Shown here one piece after another: positions 24,348 through 31,774 of a stretch of 38,059 nt of DNA (position 1 is its first letter; each line of letters starts with the position of its first letter). Source of the stretch: Sphingomonas bacterium (GTDB lineage: Bacteria; Pseudomonadota; Alphaproteobacteria; Sphingomonadales; Sphingomonadaceae). The notes beneath the pieces were generated by a model, which was given only the letters and a program-made list of their open reading frames with translations, had not been told where the DNA came from and did no database searches. The position numbers and the translations under genes are program-made. The stretch covers positions 1 through 38,059 of the forward strand of contig NZ_JAQGLG010000037.1 in assembly GCF_028292965.1 (NCBI RefSeq), read 5' to 3'.

Positions 24348-24811
24348 CCGAGCTCCTTCACCGCTTCGAGCACGTCGACCGCATGGCCGGGCACGCGTAC
24401 CTTGCGCCATACCCGCGCGAGCACGCCGGCCTTGTCGAACAGCCAGGTCGAGCGGTCGATGCCCATATAGGTCTTGCCGTAGAGTTTCTTCTCCACCCAC
24501 ACGCCGAACGCTTCCATCGCGGCATTGGTATCGTCGGTGGCAAGCGGCACGGTCAGGTCGTATTTGTCGATGAATTTCTGATGCTTGATCGGCGTATCAC
24601 GCGATACACCGAGCAACTCCGCGCCGAGGGCCTGAAATTCGGGATAGAGCCGGCTGAAATCCTGCGCCTCGCGCGTGCAACCCGATGTGTCGTCCTTTGG
24701 ATAGAAATAGAGGACGAATGTCTTGCCGATAAAATCGCGCAGATTGACGCGCCCACCGCCGGGCGTGGCCAGATCGATCGCCGGGAGTTTCGCGCCTTCA
24801 TCCAGTGCCAT
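24344..24811 (-). CDS. bcp: thioredoxin-dependent peroxiredoxin (BCP/PrxQ family)
   Basis: A 155-residue thiol peroxidase reducing hydroperoxides. FVLYFYPKDDTSGCTREAQD carries the peroxidatic Cys45; LLGVSRDTPIKHQKFIDKY and GIDRSTWLFDKAG follow. The position of the helical resolving Cys (Cys50 in the E. coli protein) is Gln here (CTREAQ), so this is a 1-Cys or alternative-resolution subtype. It is sandwiched between glnE (14-nt overlap) and the DUF455 gene (CTGA overlap), a tightly packed reverse-strand operon. Confidence 0.95.
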   Translation of the reverse strand: MALDEGAKLPAIDLATPGGGRVNLRDFIGKTFVLYFYPKDDTSGCTREAQDFSRLYPEFQALGAELLGVSRDTPIKHQKFIDKYDLTVPLATDDTNAAMEAFGVWVEKKLYGKTYMGIDRSTWLFDKAGVLARVWRKVRVPGHAVDVLEAVKELG

Positions 24812-27521
24812 GATCGTCTCCGTCAGGTGCTCCGCCGCTTGCAGTGACCGCGGCGAGATAGAGCGACACCTCCTGCCGGGTCGCATCGAACGACGCAATC
24901 ACCGTGTCCCAGTCTTCCAGGCCAAGCGCCCGCGCGATCAGCGTGCAAGTTGCCTTTGCAGGTGGCCGCGCGTCGGGCGCGACCAGGCGCAGCGTGACCA
25001 GCAAACCGGTCAGCACATCATGCGCGGCGCGCAAGCCGGGCGGGGCGAGGCCCCCTGCCTGCAATTGTTCGATCGCGGTGCCGAGATGCGGATCAAACCC
25101 GGCAAGGCGCGTCAGCTGGACCATGTGGACAGCGAATTCGAGATCGACCAGCCCACCGGGCAGCAATTTGGCGTCAAGCGGCCCGGCCGGCGGCTTGTGC
25201 GCGGCCATCTCGGCGCGCATTTTCACCGCGTCGGCGATGATGTCGCGCGCCGGGCGGGCGCCAGCTAAAACGGCGTCGATCACGGCCTGTGTCGCGGCGC
25301 GCGCGGGGCCGCCCCCGAACACCGGCCGCGCGCGGGTCAGCGCCATATGCTCCCAGGTCCAGGCACTTTCGCGCTGGTAGCGCTCGAAGCCCTCCAGCGA
25401 GACGCTGAGCGGCCCCTGCGTGCCCGAGGGGCGCAGCCGCGTGTCGATGTCGTAGAGCGGCCCCGAGGCGGTCTGCGCCGACAGCGCGCCAGTCACGCGC
25501 TGCGCCAGGCGATTGTAATAATGCACCGCACCGAGCGGCTTGGGACCGTCCGATTCCGCCATGTAATCGCCGGTGAACAGATAGATCAGGTCGAGGTCCG
25601 AGGCATGGGTAAGCGCCCCACCCCCCATCCGGCCCAGCGCCAGGATGACCAACTCGCTTCCCGTCACGTTGCCGTGCACGCTCTCGAACTCGGCGATCGT
25701 CGCTGCCGCGAGCACGTCGATCGCGGCTTCCGCGATGCGCGCATATCCCGCCGACACATCCAGCGGGTCGCTGACCCCGGCGATGATCTGCGTCCCGAGC
25801 GCGAACCTTTTCTCGCCGACGATGCGGCGAACATGGTCAAGCTGCTGCTGGTAATCCCCGTCACCGAGCCGCATTTCGCCGACCAGCGCCGCGACCGAGC
25901 CGACCGGATCGAGCGCGCTGGCATCGACCAGCCCATCGAACAACTCCGGCCGCCGGCCCAGCGCATCGGCCAATGTCGGCGTGTGGCTGAGGATCGCGCC
26001 GAGCAGCGGCGCCAACGCCGGCCGCGCCTCGAGCAGGCGGAAGAAATTGATCGCACTGCTCAGCTTGCCGAGCATCACATCGAGCCGGACGATCGCGGCA
26101 TGTGGGTCGGGCGCGGTACCGAGCGCCTCGATCAGACCGGGCAACACCGATTCCAACGCAGCGCGGGCGGCGGGGCTGCGCAGCGCCGGATAGGTGCCGC
26201 CGCGCCAGCGCTCGATCAGTTCGGCAACGCCATCGTCATGCGCGAAACCGGCGCCATCGAGCTGTGACACGAGAATATCGCGATCCGCCGACAGGCCGCC
26301 ATTGTTGTCGGTATCGAGCGAATCATAGGTCGCGCCGACCGCTGCGACGCCGGGCCGCAGCAGGTCGAGCAACGCCGCGCCATCGGTCACCCCGTGCAGC
26401 CGCGCGACGCCATCCAGCGCCTCGCCGCTCGGCAGATGATGCAGCTGGCGATCGTCGATCATCTGCACGCGATGCTCGATCGTGCGCAGCACGGTGTAGG
26501 CATCGGTGAGGACGGTGCTCTCATCCGCGCCGATCCAGCCGGCCGCGGCCAGCCGCGCCAGCGCGTCGCGCGTCGCCGGCGTGCGGAGCGACGGGTCGCG
26601 GCCGCCATGGATCAACTGGTGGATCTGCGCGAAGAATTCGATCTCGCGAATACCGCCGCGCCCACGCTTGAGGTCGAAACCGGGGCCGAACGCCTGACCT
26701 TGCGCATGGTGGTCGCGAATCCGGCGGGAGATGCCGCGAATCTCGCCGATCGCCCCGAAATCGAGCGCGCGGCGCCAGATGAACGGCCGGATCGCATCGA
26801 GAAAAGCATTGCCGAGCGCAGCGTCACCGCCCGCCTGGCGCGCCTTGATGAACGCGGCCCGCTCCCATGGCAGCGCGAGTGACTCATAATAGGAAATTGC
26901 CGCCTCGACCGGCAGCGCGATCGGCGTCGCCTCGGGTGACGGCCGCAGGCGCAGGTCGACACGCAGCACATAACCGTCGCCATCGCGCGCCTGGAGCAGT
27001 TCGACGACGCGTCGTGCGATCCGCACGGCGGCGTCCTCCGGCTCCTCGCGCGGGCGACGCGGCAGGGCCAGCGGGTCGAACAGCAGGATCGGGTCGATGT
27101 CCGACGAGTAATTGAGCTCGCGGCTACCCTGCTTGCCGAGCGCGATGGCGGTGAAGCCCTGGATCGGCGCTCCGGGCGTGCGCTCGACAATCGCCGCGCC
27201 GATCGCGGCGTCGAGCGCGTAGTCGGCGAAGTCGCTCAACGCACCGGTCACCGCGGTCAGGTCGAGCAGGCCCGAAAGGTCGCCCAGGGCGACGATCAGT
27301 GCGAGCCGCCGTCGCTCCAGCCGCAGCCGCCGCGCGACCGGCATGGCCGGATCCTCGATCCGCGCGGCACCTGTTGCGGGTAATGCGCCATCCGCTGCCG
27401 CGGCGGCGATATGAGGCTCGCGCTCGAGCAGCAGGCGCAGGAAAGGCGACTCCGCCCGCGCACGTCGGCACGCGTCGGACAGCCTCTCGCTCGGGGCCTC
27501 GTTCGGGGTGCCGATGACCAT
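24798..27521 (-). CDS. glnE: bifunctional glutamine-synthetase adenylyltransferase/deadenylyltransferase
   Basis: A 907-residue regulator of nitrogen assimilation that adds AMP to, or removes it from, glutamine synthetase in response to PII and glutamine. Both nucleotidyltransferase halves are visible. The N-terminal adenylyl-removase domain has GKQGSRELNYSSDIDPILLF and LRVDLRLRPSPEATPIALP. The C-terminal adenylyl-transferase domain has LGRMGGGALTHASDLDLIYL and IDTRLRPSGTQGPLSVSLE. Each carries the paired Asp (SDID, SDLD) for metal binding. The ATG at 27521 (MVIGTPNEAPSE) is preferred; an upstream ATG at 27557 is possible. A 44-bp divergent gap separates it from the NepR-like gene. Confidence 0.96.
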   Translation of the reverse strand: MVIGTPNEAPSERLSDACRRARAESPFLRLLLEREPHIAAAAADGALPATGAARIEDPAMPVARRLRLERRRLALIVALGDLSGLLDLTAVTGALSDFADYALDAAIGAAIVERTPGAPIQGFTAIALGKQGSRELNYSSDIDPILLFDPLALPRRPREEPEDAAVRIARRVVELLQARDGDGYVLRVDLRLRPSPEATPIALPVEAAISYYESLALPWERAAFIKARQAGGDAALGNAFLDAIRPFIWRRALDFGAIGEIRGISRRIRDHHAQGQAFGPGFDLKRGRGGIREIEFFAQIHQLIHGGRDPSLRTPATRDALARLAAAGWIGADESTVLTDAYTVLRTIEHRVQMIDDRQLHHLPSGEALDGVARLHGVTDGAALLDLLRPGVAAVGATYDSLDTDNNGGLSADRDILVSQLDGAGFAHDDGVAELIERWRGGTYPALRSPAARAALESVLPGLIEALGTAPDPHAAIVRLDVMLGKLSSAINFFRLLEARPALAPLLGAILSHTPTLADALGRRPELFDGLVDASALDPVGSVAALVGEMRLGDGDYQQQLDHVRRIVGEKRFALGTQIIAGVSDPLDVSAGYARIAEAAIDVLAAATIAEFESVHGNVTGSELVILALGRMGGGALTHASDLDLIYLFTGDYMAESDGPKPLGAVHYYNRLAQRVTGALSAQTASGPLYDIDTRLRPSGTQGPLSVSLEGFERYQRESAWTWEHMALTRARPVFGGGPARAATQAVIDAVLAGARPARDIIADAVKMRAEMAAHKPPAGPLDAKLLPGGLVDLEFAVHMVQLTRLAGFDPHLGTAIEQLQAGGLAPPGLRAAHDVLTGLLVTLRLVAPDARPPAKATCTLIARALGLEDWDTVIASFDATRQEVSLYLAAVTASGGAPDGDDHGTG

Positions 27522-27565
27522 CGAACCGCTTTCCGCCGTTCCACCAGCGCTTTGCAAGAAACAAA

Positions 27566-27778
27566 ATGGCCATACCGGCCGTTAGAGACGCGATGACCCC
27601 CACCAGCACCCCAGCACCGCGGTCAGCCGCACCCGCTTCGAGGGTCATCGCGGCACCGCGGGCCAGCGACGCGCTGGCTGGCGTCTTCCGCGCGGCCTTC
27701 GGCGCGACCGACGACACGCCCGACGATTTTCGCACGCTCCTTGCCCAGCTCGACCGATGCGAGCCGAGCAAGCACTGA
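27566..27778 (+). CDS. second NepR-like small protein (putative anti-sigma factor)
   Basis: A 70-residue ORF whose C-terminal half, ALAGVFRAAFGATDDTPDDF followed by RTLLAQLD, fits the NepR pattern (R-x-x-[FY]-x(5-7)-[IT]-P-D-x-F-x-x-LL-x-x-L) of anti-EcfG peptides. The N-terminal half is Pro/Ala-rich and probably disordered, as in NepR. Some sphingomonads encode a second NepR. The location supports the reading: it converges on ecfG with 4 bp between stops and is divergent from glnE. A second ATG at 27593 could be the start. A chance ORF cannot be ruled out, since GC-rich DNA opposite other frames often stays open. Confidence 0.5.
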   Translation: MAIPAVRDAMTPTSTPAPRSAAPASRVIAAPRASDALAGVFRAAFGATDDTPDDFRTLLAQLDRCEPSKH

Positions 27779-27782
27779 GCGG

Positions 27783-28445
27783 CTATTCTTCGCTGTCGCT
27801 GTCTTCGCCGCTGTGATGGCGACTCAACTCGTCGACCTCACCCATGATCGTGTCGAGCGCCGTCATCCCCGGCTCGTTGCTGTGCGTACGGCGTGACGGC
27901 AGCGAATTGTCGTTCATGATCGTCTCGAGCGCGACCCGTCCACGCGCCACGCGACTCTTGATCGTGCCGACCGCAACGCCGCAGATTTCCGCCGCTTCCT
28001 CATAGGCGAAACCACCCGCGCCGACGAGGATCAGGGCCTCGCGCTGCGGCTGCGGCAGATGCAGCAGCGCGCGCTGCATGTCGCCGAGCTCGACATGGCG
28101 ATCCTGGCTGGCCGGCGCTGCGAGAATACGATCCGCCACGAGATCGTCCCACTCGCCCTTGAAGCGCGCGCGACGCATCTGCGAAAGATAGAGGTTGCGC
28201 AGGATGATGAAGGTCCAAGCGCGCATGTTGGTGCCGGCCTGGAAGCGCTGTCGTGCCGCCCAGGCCTTCATCAGCGTTTCCTGGACGAGATCGTCGGCCA
28301 GGTCGCGGCTGCCCGAAAGCGAGCGGCCAAAGGCACGCAGATGCGGTATCACCTGGCCCAGCTGCTGCTTGAACTCGGGGTCCGACAGAGCGACATGCTC
28401 CACCGGCGCCACTGCGTCGTCGTCGTGATCGATGATCTCGGTCAT
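27783..28445 (-). CDS. ecfG: ECF sigma factor EcfG (general stress response)
   Basis: A 220-residue extracytoplasmic-function sigma factor of the EcfG group. Region 2 includes SGSRDLADDLVQETLMKAWA and NMRAWTFIILRNLYLSQMRR. Region 4 includes LPQPQREALILVGAGGFAYE and CGVAVGTIKSRVARGRVALE, the DNA-binding helices for the -35 GGAAC. A flexible acidic tail (RHHSGEDSDSEE) closes the protein. EcfG is held by NepR and freed when phosphorylated PhyR binds NepR. The start ATG at 28445 begins a short acidic leader (MTEIIDHDDD); a longer ORF upstream lacks a natural start. The small membrane gene at 28519-28659 lies 73 bp upstream and may share its promoter. Confidence 0.93.
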   Translation of the reverse strand: MTEIIDHDDDAVAPVEHVALSDPEFKQQLGQVIPHLRAFGRSLSGSRDLADDLVQETLMKAWAARQRFQAGTNMRAWTFIILRNLYLSQMRRARFKGEWDDLVADRILAAPASQDRHVELGDMQRALLHLPQPQREALILVGAGGFAYEEAAEICGVAVGTIKSRVARGRVALETIMNDNSLPSRRTHSNEPGMTALDTIMGEVDELSRHHSGEDSDSEE

Positions 28446-28518
28446 GCGGCTCCGTTCGCTGACCGCTCGGCGCGGCCGGTCGTATCTAACATGGTTCCCA
28501 CCCCGACGCTGCGCAAGT

Positions 28519-28659
28519 TCAGTGCAGCAGCCAGATGACAAGGAACACCACGACGACAAGGGTCAATGATGCACCAAGAATGTAGCGCGTCATATGCGCG
28601 GTTGCGCCGGCGCGGGCCCTCTGCCCACTGAGGTGAACGGTTTCGTCTGGATCTGCCAT
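28519..28659 (-). CDS. 46-residue single-pass membrane protein between phyR and ecfG
   Basis: A short reverse-strand ORF of 47 codons. It encodes a hydrophilic start (MADPDETVHLSGQRA), then a membrane helix (YILGASLTLVVVVFLVIWLL) ending in H and a stop. Charge distribution puts Arg residues (RARAG, MTRY) before the helix, so the N-terminus should face the cytoplasm. It is transcribed with ecfG if the promoter at 28678-28703 is used. I do not recognise a family. Small membrane ORFs at this position in sphingomonad stress loci seem plausible but are not characterised. Confidence 0.55.
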   Translation of the reverse strand: MADPDETVHLSGQRARAGATAHMTRYILGASLTLVVVVFLVIWLLH

Positions 28660-28677
28660 GATGACCAAAACACACGA

Positions 28678-28703
28678 AAACCGTTTTGGGTCCGTATCGT
28701 TCT
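28678..28703 (-). promoter_or_regulatory. weak EcfG-type promoter upstream of the small membrane gene and ecfG
   Basis: On the reverse strand AGAAC (28703-28699) is followed by exactly 16 bp and GGTT (28682-28679). One base differs from GGAAC and one from CGTT, with the same spacing as the other EcfG-type sites in this locus. It would allow autoregulation of ecfG. Confidence 0.35.
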
Positions 28704-28739
28704 GAACGAAAGCGAACCCAGCAACTCAGACCGGGCGAT

Positions 28740-29546
28740 TCAGTTGACCGGCGCGGTCGCCTGATCGAAGAAAAGAGCCTGGCTGATCGCCGCCTTCACG
28801 GTCGAACGCTGGAACGGCTTGGTGATCAGGAAGGTCGGCTCAGGCCGTTCGCCGGTCAGCAGCCGTTCCGGGAAGGCGGTGATGAAGATCACCGGCACCT
28901 GGAATTCGGCCAGGATGTCCTTCACCGCATCGATGCCGGAACTGTCGTCGGCGAGCTGGATATCGGCCAGCACCAGACCGGGCCGATCCTCCATCGCCAG
29001 CGCCACTGCCTCGTCGCGAGTCACCGCCACGCCGGTCACGTCGTGGCCGAGATCGCGTACGATCGTCTCGATATCCATCGCGATGATCGGCTCGTCCTCG
29101 ATGATCAGAACCCGCGCGCGGGTCTGCTTGTCGATCTCCGCCAGCGCTTCGGCGACCAGACCGTCGACCTCGCTCGGCGCGACCTCGATCAGATAGGCGC
29201 AGTCCTCGCTGGTGAAACCCTCCATCGCCGTCAGCAACAGCGCCTGTCGCGACAGCGGCGTGATGCGCGACAGGCGCGCGCGGGCGATCGCCTCGGCGCC
29301 ATCAGTCGCGTCGGCGACACTGTTCTCGGCCGTCTCGTCAAAATTGGTCGAGCCCCAGATCGCCTGGAAGGTACGGTACAGGCCGAGCCGTGGATCGACA
29401 TCGCGGGGAAATTCGCTCGGCGCGGCAACGATCGCCTCGAGCGTCGCGCGGACATATTTGTCGCCATGCGACTGGCTGCCGGTGAGTGCGCGGCCATAGC
29501 GGCGCAGGAAAGGAAGGTGTGGGGCAAGCTGCTGTCCAAGCGACAT
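28740..29546 (-). CDS. phyR: response regulator / anti-anti-sigma factor PhyR
   Basis: A 268-residue protein with the two-part PhyR architecture. The N-terminal sigma-like domain (residues 1-140, MSLGQQLAPHLPFLRRYGRA ... LSRQALLLTAMEGFTSEDCAYL) mimics an ECF sigma factor and sequesters NepR. The C-terminal receiver (residues 147-265) has RVLIIEDEPIIAMD, phospho-acceptor D195 in LVLADIQLADDSSG, and the atypical PVIFITAFPERLLTGERPEP-TFLITKPF stretch of the FATGUY receiver group. Phosphorylation opens the sigma-like domain to bind NepR and release EcfG. The start at 29546 gives the family N-terminus. It is divergent from nepR, with about 240 bp between starts. Confidence 0.96.
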   Translation of the reverse strand: MSLGQQLAPHLPFLRRYGRALTGSQSHGDKYVRATLEAIVAAPSEFPRDVDPRLGLYRTFQAIWGSTNFDETAENSVADATDGAEAIARARLSRITPLSRQALLLTAMEGFTSEDCAYLIEVAPSEVDGLVAEALAEIDKQTRARVLIIEDEPIIAMDIETIVRDLGHDVTGVAVTRDEAVALAMEDRPGLVLADIQLADDSSGIDAVKDILAEFQVPVIFITAFPERLLTGERPEPTFLITKPFQRSTVKAAISQALFFDQATAPVN

Positions 29547-29659
29547 GGCCGTCGGAATCTCCATCAATAAAGCCCGGTCCTTGTGGAAGGGAGCCGGCGC
29601 CAATGCAACGCGTTTAAAACCGGCCGACTCACGTCCCCCCGATATTTCGCGCTGGACAT

Positions 29660-29684
29660 GGAACAAACGAGGCGGTTTTTAGTT
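29660..29684 (+). promoter_or_regulatory. EcfG-dependent promoter of nepR
   Basis: GGAAC (29660-29664), 16 bp, then AGTT (29681-29684). It matches the EcfG consensus GGAAC-N16/17-CGTT at all but one -10 base. It lies about 100 bp upstream of nepR, giving the feedback expected for an anti-sigma factor. Confidence 0.75.
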
Positions 29685-29782
29685 TCATCACTTCGTCGAC
29701 GATTGTACGCGCGACATTCTGGTCCGGTTTTCGCCGGTTTTACCGTATGCCCGGCGTCGCCGGATGCTCAAGGGGGACTGAT

Positions 29783-29947
29783 TTGCGTTCGGCCGACGTG
29801 TCTTCGAAAAAGCCGCCAGTCGAGCGTGCTGCCAAAGTCCAGAACAAGGACCGCGACATGGGCGCGGCCCTGCGCGGCGTTTATCAACGCACCGTCGAGG
29901 AAACCATTCCGGCGGAAATGCTGGACTTGCTGGGCAAGCTGGACTGA
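29783..29947 (+). CDS. nepR: anti-sigma factor NepR
   Basis: A 54-residue protein (from the TTG start) that binds EcfG in unstressed cells. The conserved core DRDMGAALRGVYQRTVEETI followed by PAEMLDLLGKLD forms the two helices that wrap the sigma factor or PhyR. The N-terminal part is charged and flexible. The TTG start at 29783 has AGGGGGA 5-6 nt upstream, whereas the in-frame ATG at 29747 (66 aa) has no ribosome binding site and encodes an unusual Cys-containing leader. It is followed after 21 bp by the kinase-like gene, with which it is probably co-transcribed from the promoter at 29660. Confidence 0.88.
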   Translation: MRSADVSSKKPPVERAAKVQNKDRDMGAALRGVYQRTVEETIPAEMLDLLGKLD

Positions 29948-29968
29948 CGGCCGTGACCACGCTGCCCC

Positions 29969-31558
29969 GTGGCTGATCCCGATACCGACCTTCCCGATAC
30001 GCGCGAGACATCGACGCTGATCTCGAGACTGCCGACCGGCGCGAAGATCTTCCTGATCCTCAGCGCGGCGCTGATGCCGCTCGCGATCATCGCTTTCCTC
30101 GCCTCGATGCGCACCACCCAGACCGCCGACGACATCGCCGCGGCGCAATTGCGCGTCGCGCTCAACGAGAGCGGACGCAAACTCGCCAATGAAATGATCG
30201 GTGACATGACTGCGCTGCGTGCCGCGCTGTCCGCGCTCGATGCCGATCCGGGCGATGCGCCAAGTTGCGCGCGCGCGCAGGGGGTGTTCGCCCAGCAGGC
30301 CGCCAGCGGCACGCGCTTCGTCATTCTCGACCGGCGCGGCGTGCCACTGTGCGGCAGCCGCCTGCCCGACGCCATCGCGCCCCTGCCCCCGCGCCCCGAC
30401 CGACCTATCACAGCGCGCGTCATTCCGGGCAGCGGCGTGACGCTGTCGGTCGCCGGTAAAGCACCGGGCACCTATGCTGCGGCGTTCTTTTCCCAACCCT
30501 TCCTCACCGATACGGCACGGCCGAGCGCATTCGCCCTGCCCCACGGCGCGCGCCTCGTCGGCGGCGACCAGATTCTCACGCTGATCGACGATCCCGATGC
30601 CGGCCCCTTCGGCAGTCGCGTGAGCCAGCGCGTCGGGCTGGGCATCGATCAGCTGAAACTGCAGATGAGCGTGCGGCGCGCGCCGATCACCTCGCCCGTG
30701 CTGCTGGCGATGCTGTTGCCGATCCTGATGTGGATCGCGGCGGCGTGCATCGGCTGGCTGGTCGTTGACGCCTTGCTGCTGCGCCCGCTTCAGCGCCTGC
30801 GTCGCAGCGTCGCCGCCTTCACGCCGGGCGAGGAATTCGATCCGGGCTCGATGCGTGCCGTGCCCTCGCATGAGATACGCGCCCTGGGCGACACCTTCCG
30901 CGCCCTCAGCCGGACGGTTGTCGCGCATGAGGCCGGGCTGGCCGAGGGCCTGGTGCGCCAGACGCGGCTGACGCGCGAGGTGCATCACCGCGTCAAGAAC
31001 AACCTCCAGGTCATTTCCAGCCTGATCAACTTCCACGCCCGCGGCGCGCGCAGCAAGGAGGCGAGCGAAGCTTATTCATCGATCCAGCGCCGCGTCGACG
31101 CGCTCGCCGTGGTTCACCGCCACCATTTCGCCGAGCTGGAGGAAAATCGCGGGCTCAGCCTGCGCTCGGTGATCGGCGAACTGACCTCCAACCTGCGTGC
31201 CACCGCGCCCGAAGGCGCACGCCAGTTCGGCATCTCGATCGACATCGACCCTTATCTCGTCAACCAGGACATCGCGATTGCCGTCACCTTCCTGCTTACC
31301 GAGTTCATCGAGATGGCGATGACGCTCAATCCGGCCACGCAGGTGCGCGTATCGCTCAAACCGGGCGACAGCGACGATCGCGCCATTCTCCGCGTTAACG
31401 CGCCGGCCCTGGTCGACGGCGACGCGCTGCGCCTGATCCTTTCGGAACGCTATGGCCGGGTGATCGAGGGGCTGTCGCGGCAGCTCCGATCGCGCCTGCA
31501 TCACGACCCGCTGGTCGGCGCTTATGAGATCGCCATTGCCGTTACCGGCCGCGACTGA
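29969..31558 (+). CDS. PhyP-like HisKA_2 sensor protein with degenerate ATPase domain
   Basis: A 529-residue membrane sensor. TM1 is at about residues 25-47 (KIFLILSAALMPLAIIAFLA), a periplasmic domain of ~190 residues has a Cys pair (APSCARA; PLCGSR), and TM2 is at about 243-270. A HAMP-like linker (LLRPLQRLRRSVAAF) leads to the HisKA_2 motif LTREVHHRVKNNLQVISSLI with H340. The C-terminal region sits where an ATPase should be, but the N box reads LLTEFIEMAMTLNP without the Asn pattern, and no DxGxG or GxG boxes are found. Phosphorylation by ATP is therefore doubtful. This fits PhyP, the negative regulator (presumed phosphatase) of PhyR known in Sphingomonas sp. Fr1, which lies at the same locus. 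Start is GTG. Confidence 0.82.
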   Translation: MADPDTDLPDTRETSTLISRLPTGAKIFLILSAALMPLAIIAFLASMRTTQTADDIAAAQLRVALNESGRKLANEMIGDMTALRAALSALDADPGDAPSCARAQGVFAQQAASGTRFVILDRRGVPLCGSRLPDAIAPLPPRPDRPITARVIPGSGVTLSVAGKAPGTYAAAFFSQPFLTDTARPSAFALPHGARLVGGDQILTLIDDPDAGPFGSRVSQRVGLGIDQLKLQMSVRRAPITSPVLLAMLLPILMWIAAACIGWLVVDALLLRPLQRLRRSVAAFTPGEEFDPGSMRAVPSHEIRALGDTFRALSRTVVAHEAGLAEGLVRQTRLTREVHHRVKNNLQVISSLINFHARGARSKEASEAYSSIQRRVDALAVVHRHHFAELEENRGLSLRSVIGELTSNLRATAPEGARQFGISIDIDPYLVNQDIAIAVTFLLTEFIEMAMTLNPATQVRVSLKPGDSDDRAILRVNAPALVDGDALRLILSERYGRVIEGLSRQLRSRLHHDPLVGAYEIAIAVTGRD

Positions 31559-31596
31559 CCTCATCGAAAGAAATTTCAAAAAATTTTTGGAACCCG

Positions 31597-31621
31597 GGAA
31601 CCAAGATCGACGATCGTCGTT
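31597..31621 (+). promoter_or_regulatory. consensus EcfG-dependent promoter
   Basis: GGAAC (31597-31601), 16 bp, then CGTT (31618-31621), continuing into T-rich sequence. It is a full match to the general stress response consensus and the best in the window. A second GGAAC half-site lies 8 bp upstream (31589-31593), and an AT-rich stretch (31571-31588) precedes both. No ORF starts within 200 bp; the hairpin RNA below does. Confidence 0.85.
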
Positions 31622-31627
31622 TTTTAC

Positions 31628-31735
31628 TTCGGATAGCGACTTTATGCCCCCCCGCTCTCGCTATCCAAGACATGGGTCCGGACGCGCTTACCCCTCCCCC
31701 CCCGGTGGCGCCTCCGGACCCAAAATTCTTTTCAG
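31628..31735 (+). ncRNA. candidate stress-induced small RNA with two C-rich-loop hairpins (GsrN-like architecture)
   Basis: Transcription from the promoter at 31597-31621 should begin near 31628. Hairpin 1 has a perfect 9-bp stem, GGATAGCGA (31631-31639) with TCGCTATCC (31658-31666), and an 18-nt loop with seven C in a row (31647-31653). Hairpin 2 has a perfect 9-bp stem, GGGTCCGGA (31674-31682) with TCCGGACCC (31713-31721), and a loop holding CCCCTCCCCCCCC (31691-31703). A T-rich stretch (31726-31732) follows four bases later and may be the 3' end. C-rich loops that can pair with G-rich ribosome binding sites are the hallmark of Caulobacter GsrN, an EcfG-type-sigma-dependent sRNA. The boundaries are estimates, and a structured leader of the lipoprotein mRNA is the main alternative. 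Confidence 0.6.
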
Positions 31736-31774
31736 CATCCTGACAGACCAGCCGGCGCATGTCGTTTCCGCAAT

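Noticed and set aside
28494..28498. GGAAC (reverse strand) upstream of ecfG
   Set aside because: After 16-17 bp the sequence is GGCC/GCCG, not CGTT, so only the -35 half of an EcfG promoter is present.
29762..31036. 422-codon reverse-strand ORF across nepR and the kinase-like gene
   Set aside because: Antisense shadow with His/Arg/Gln-rich low-complexity sequence; the forward frames carry NepR and HisKA_2 motifs.
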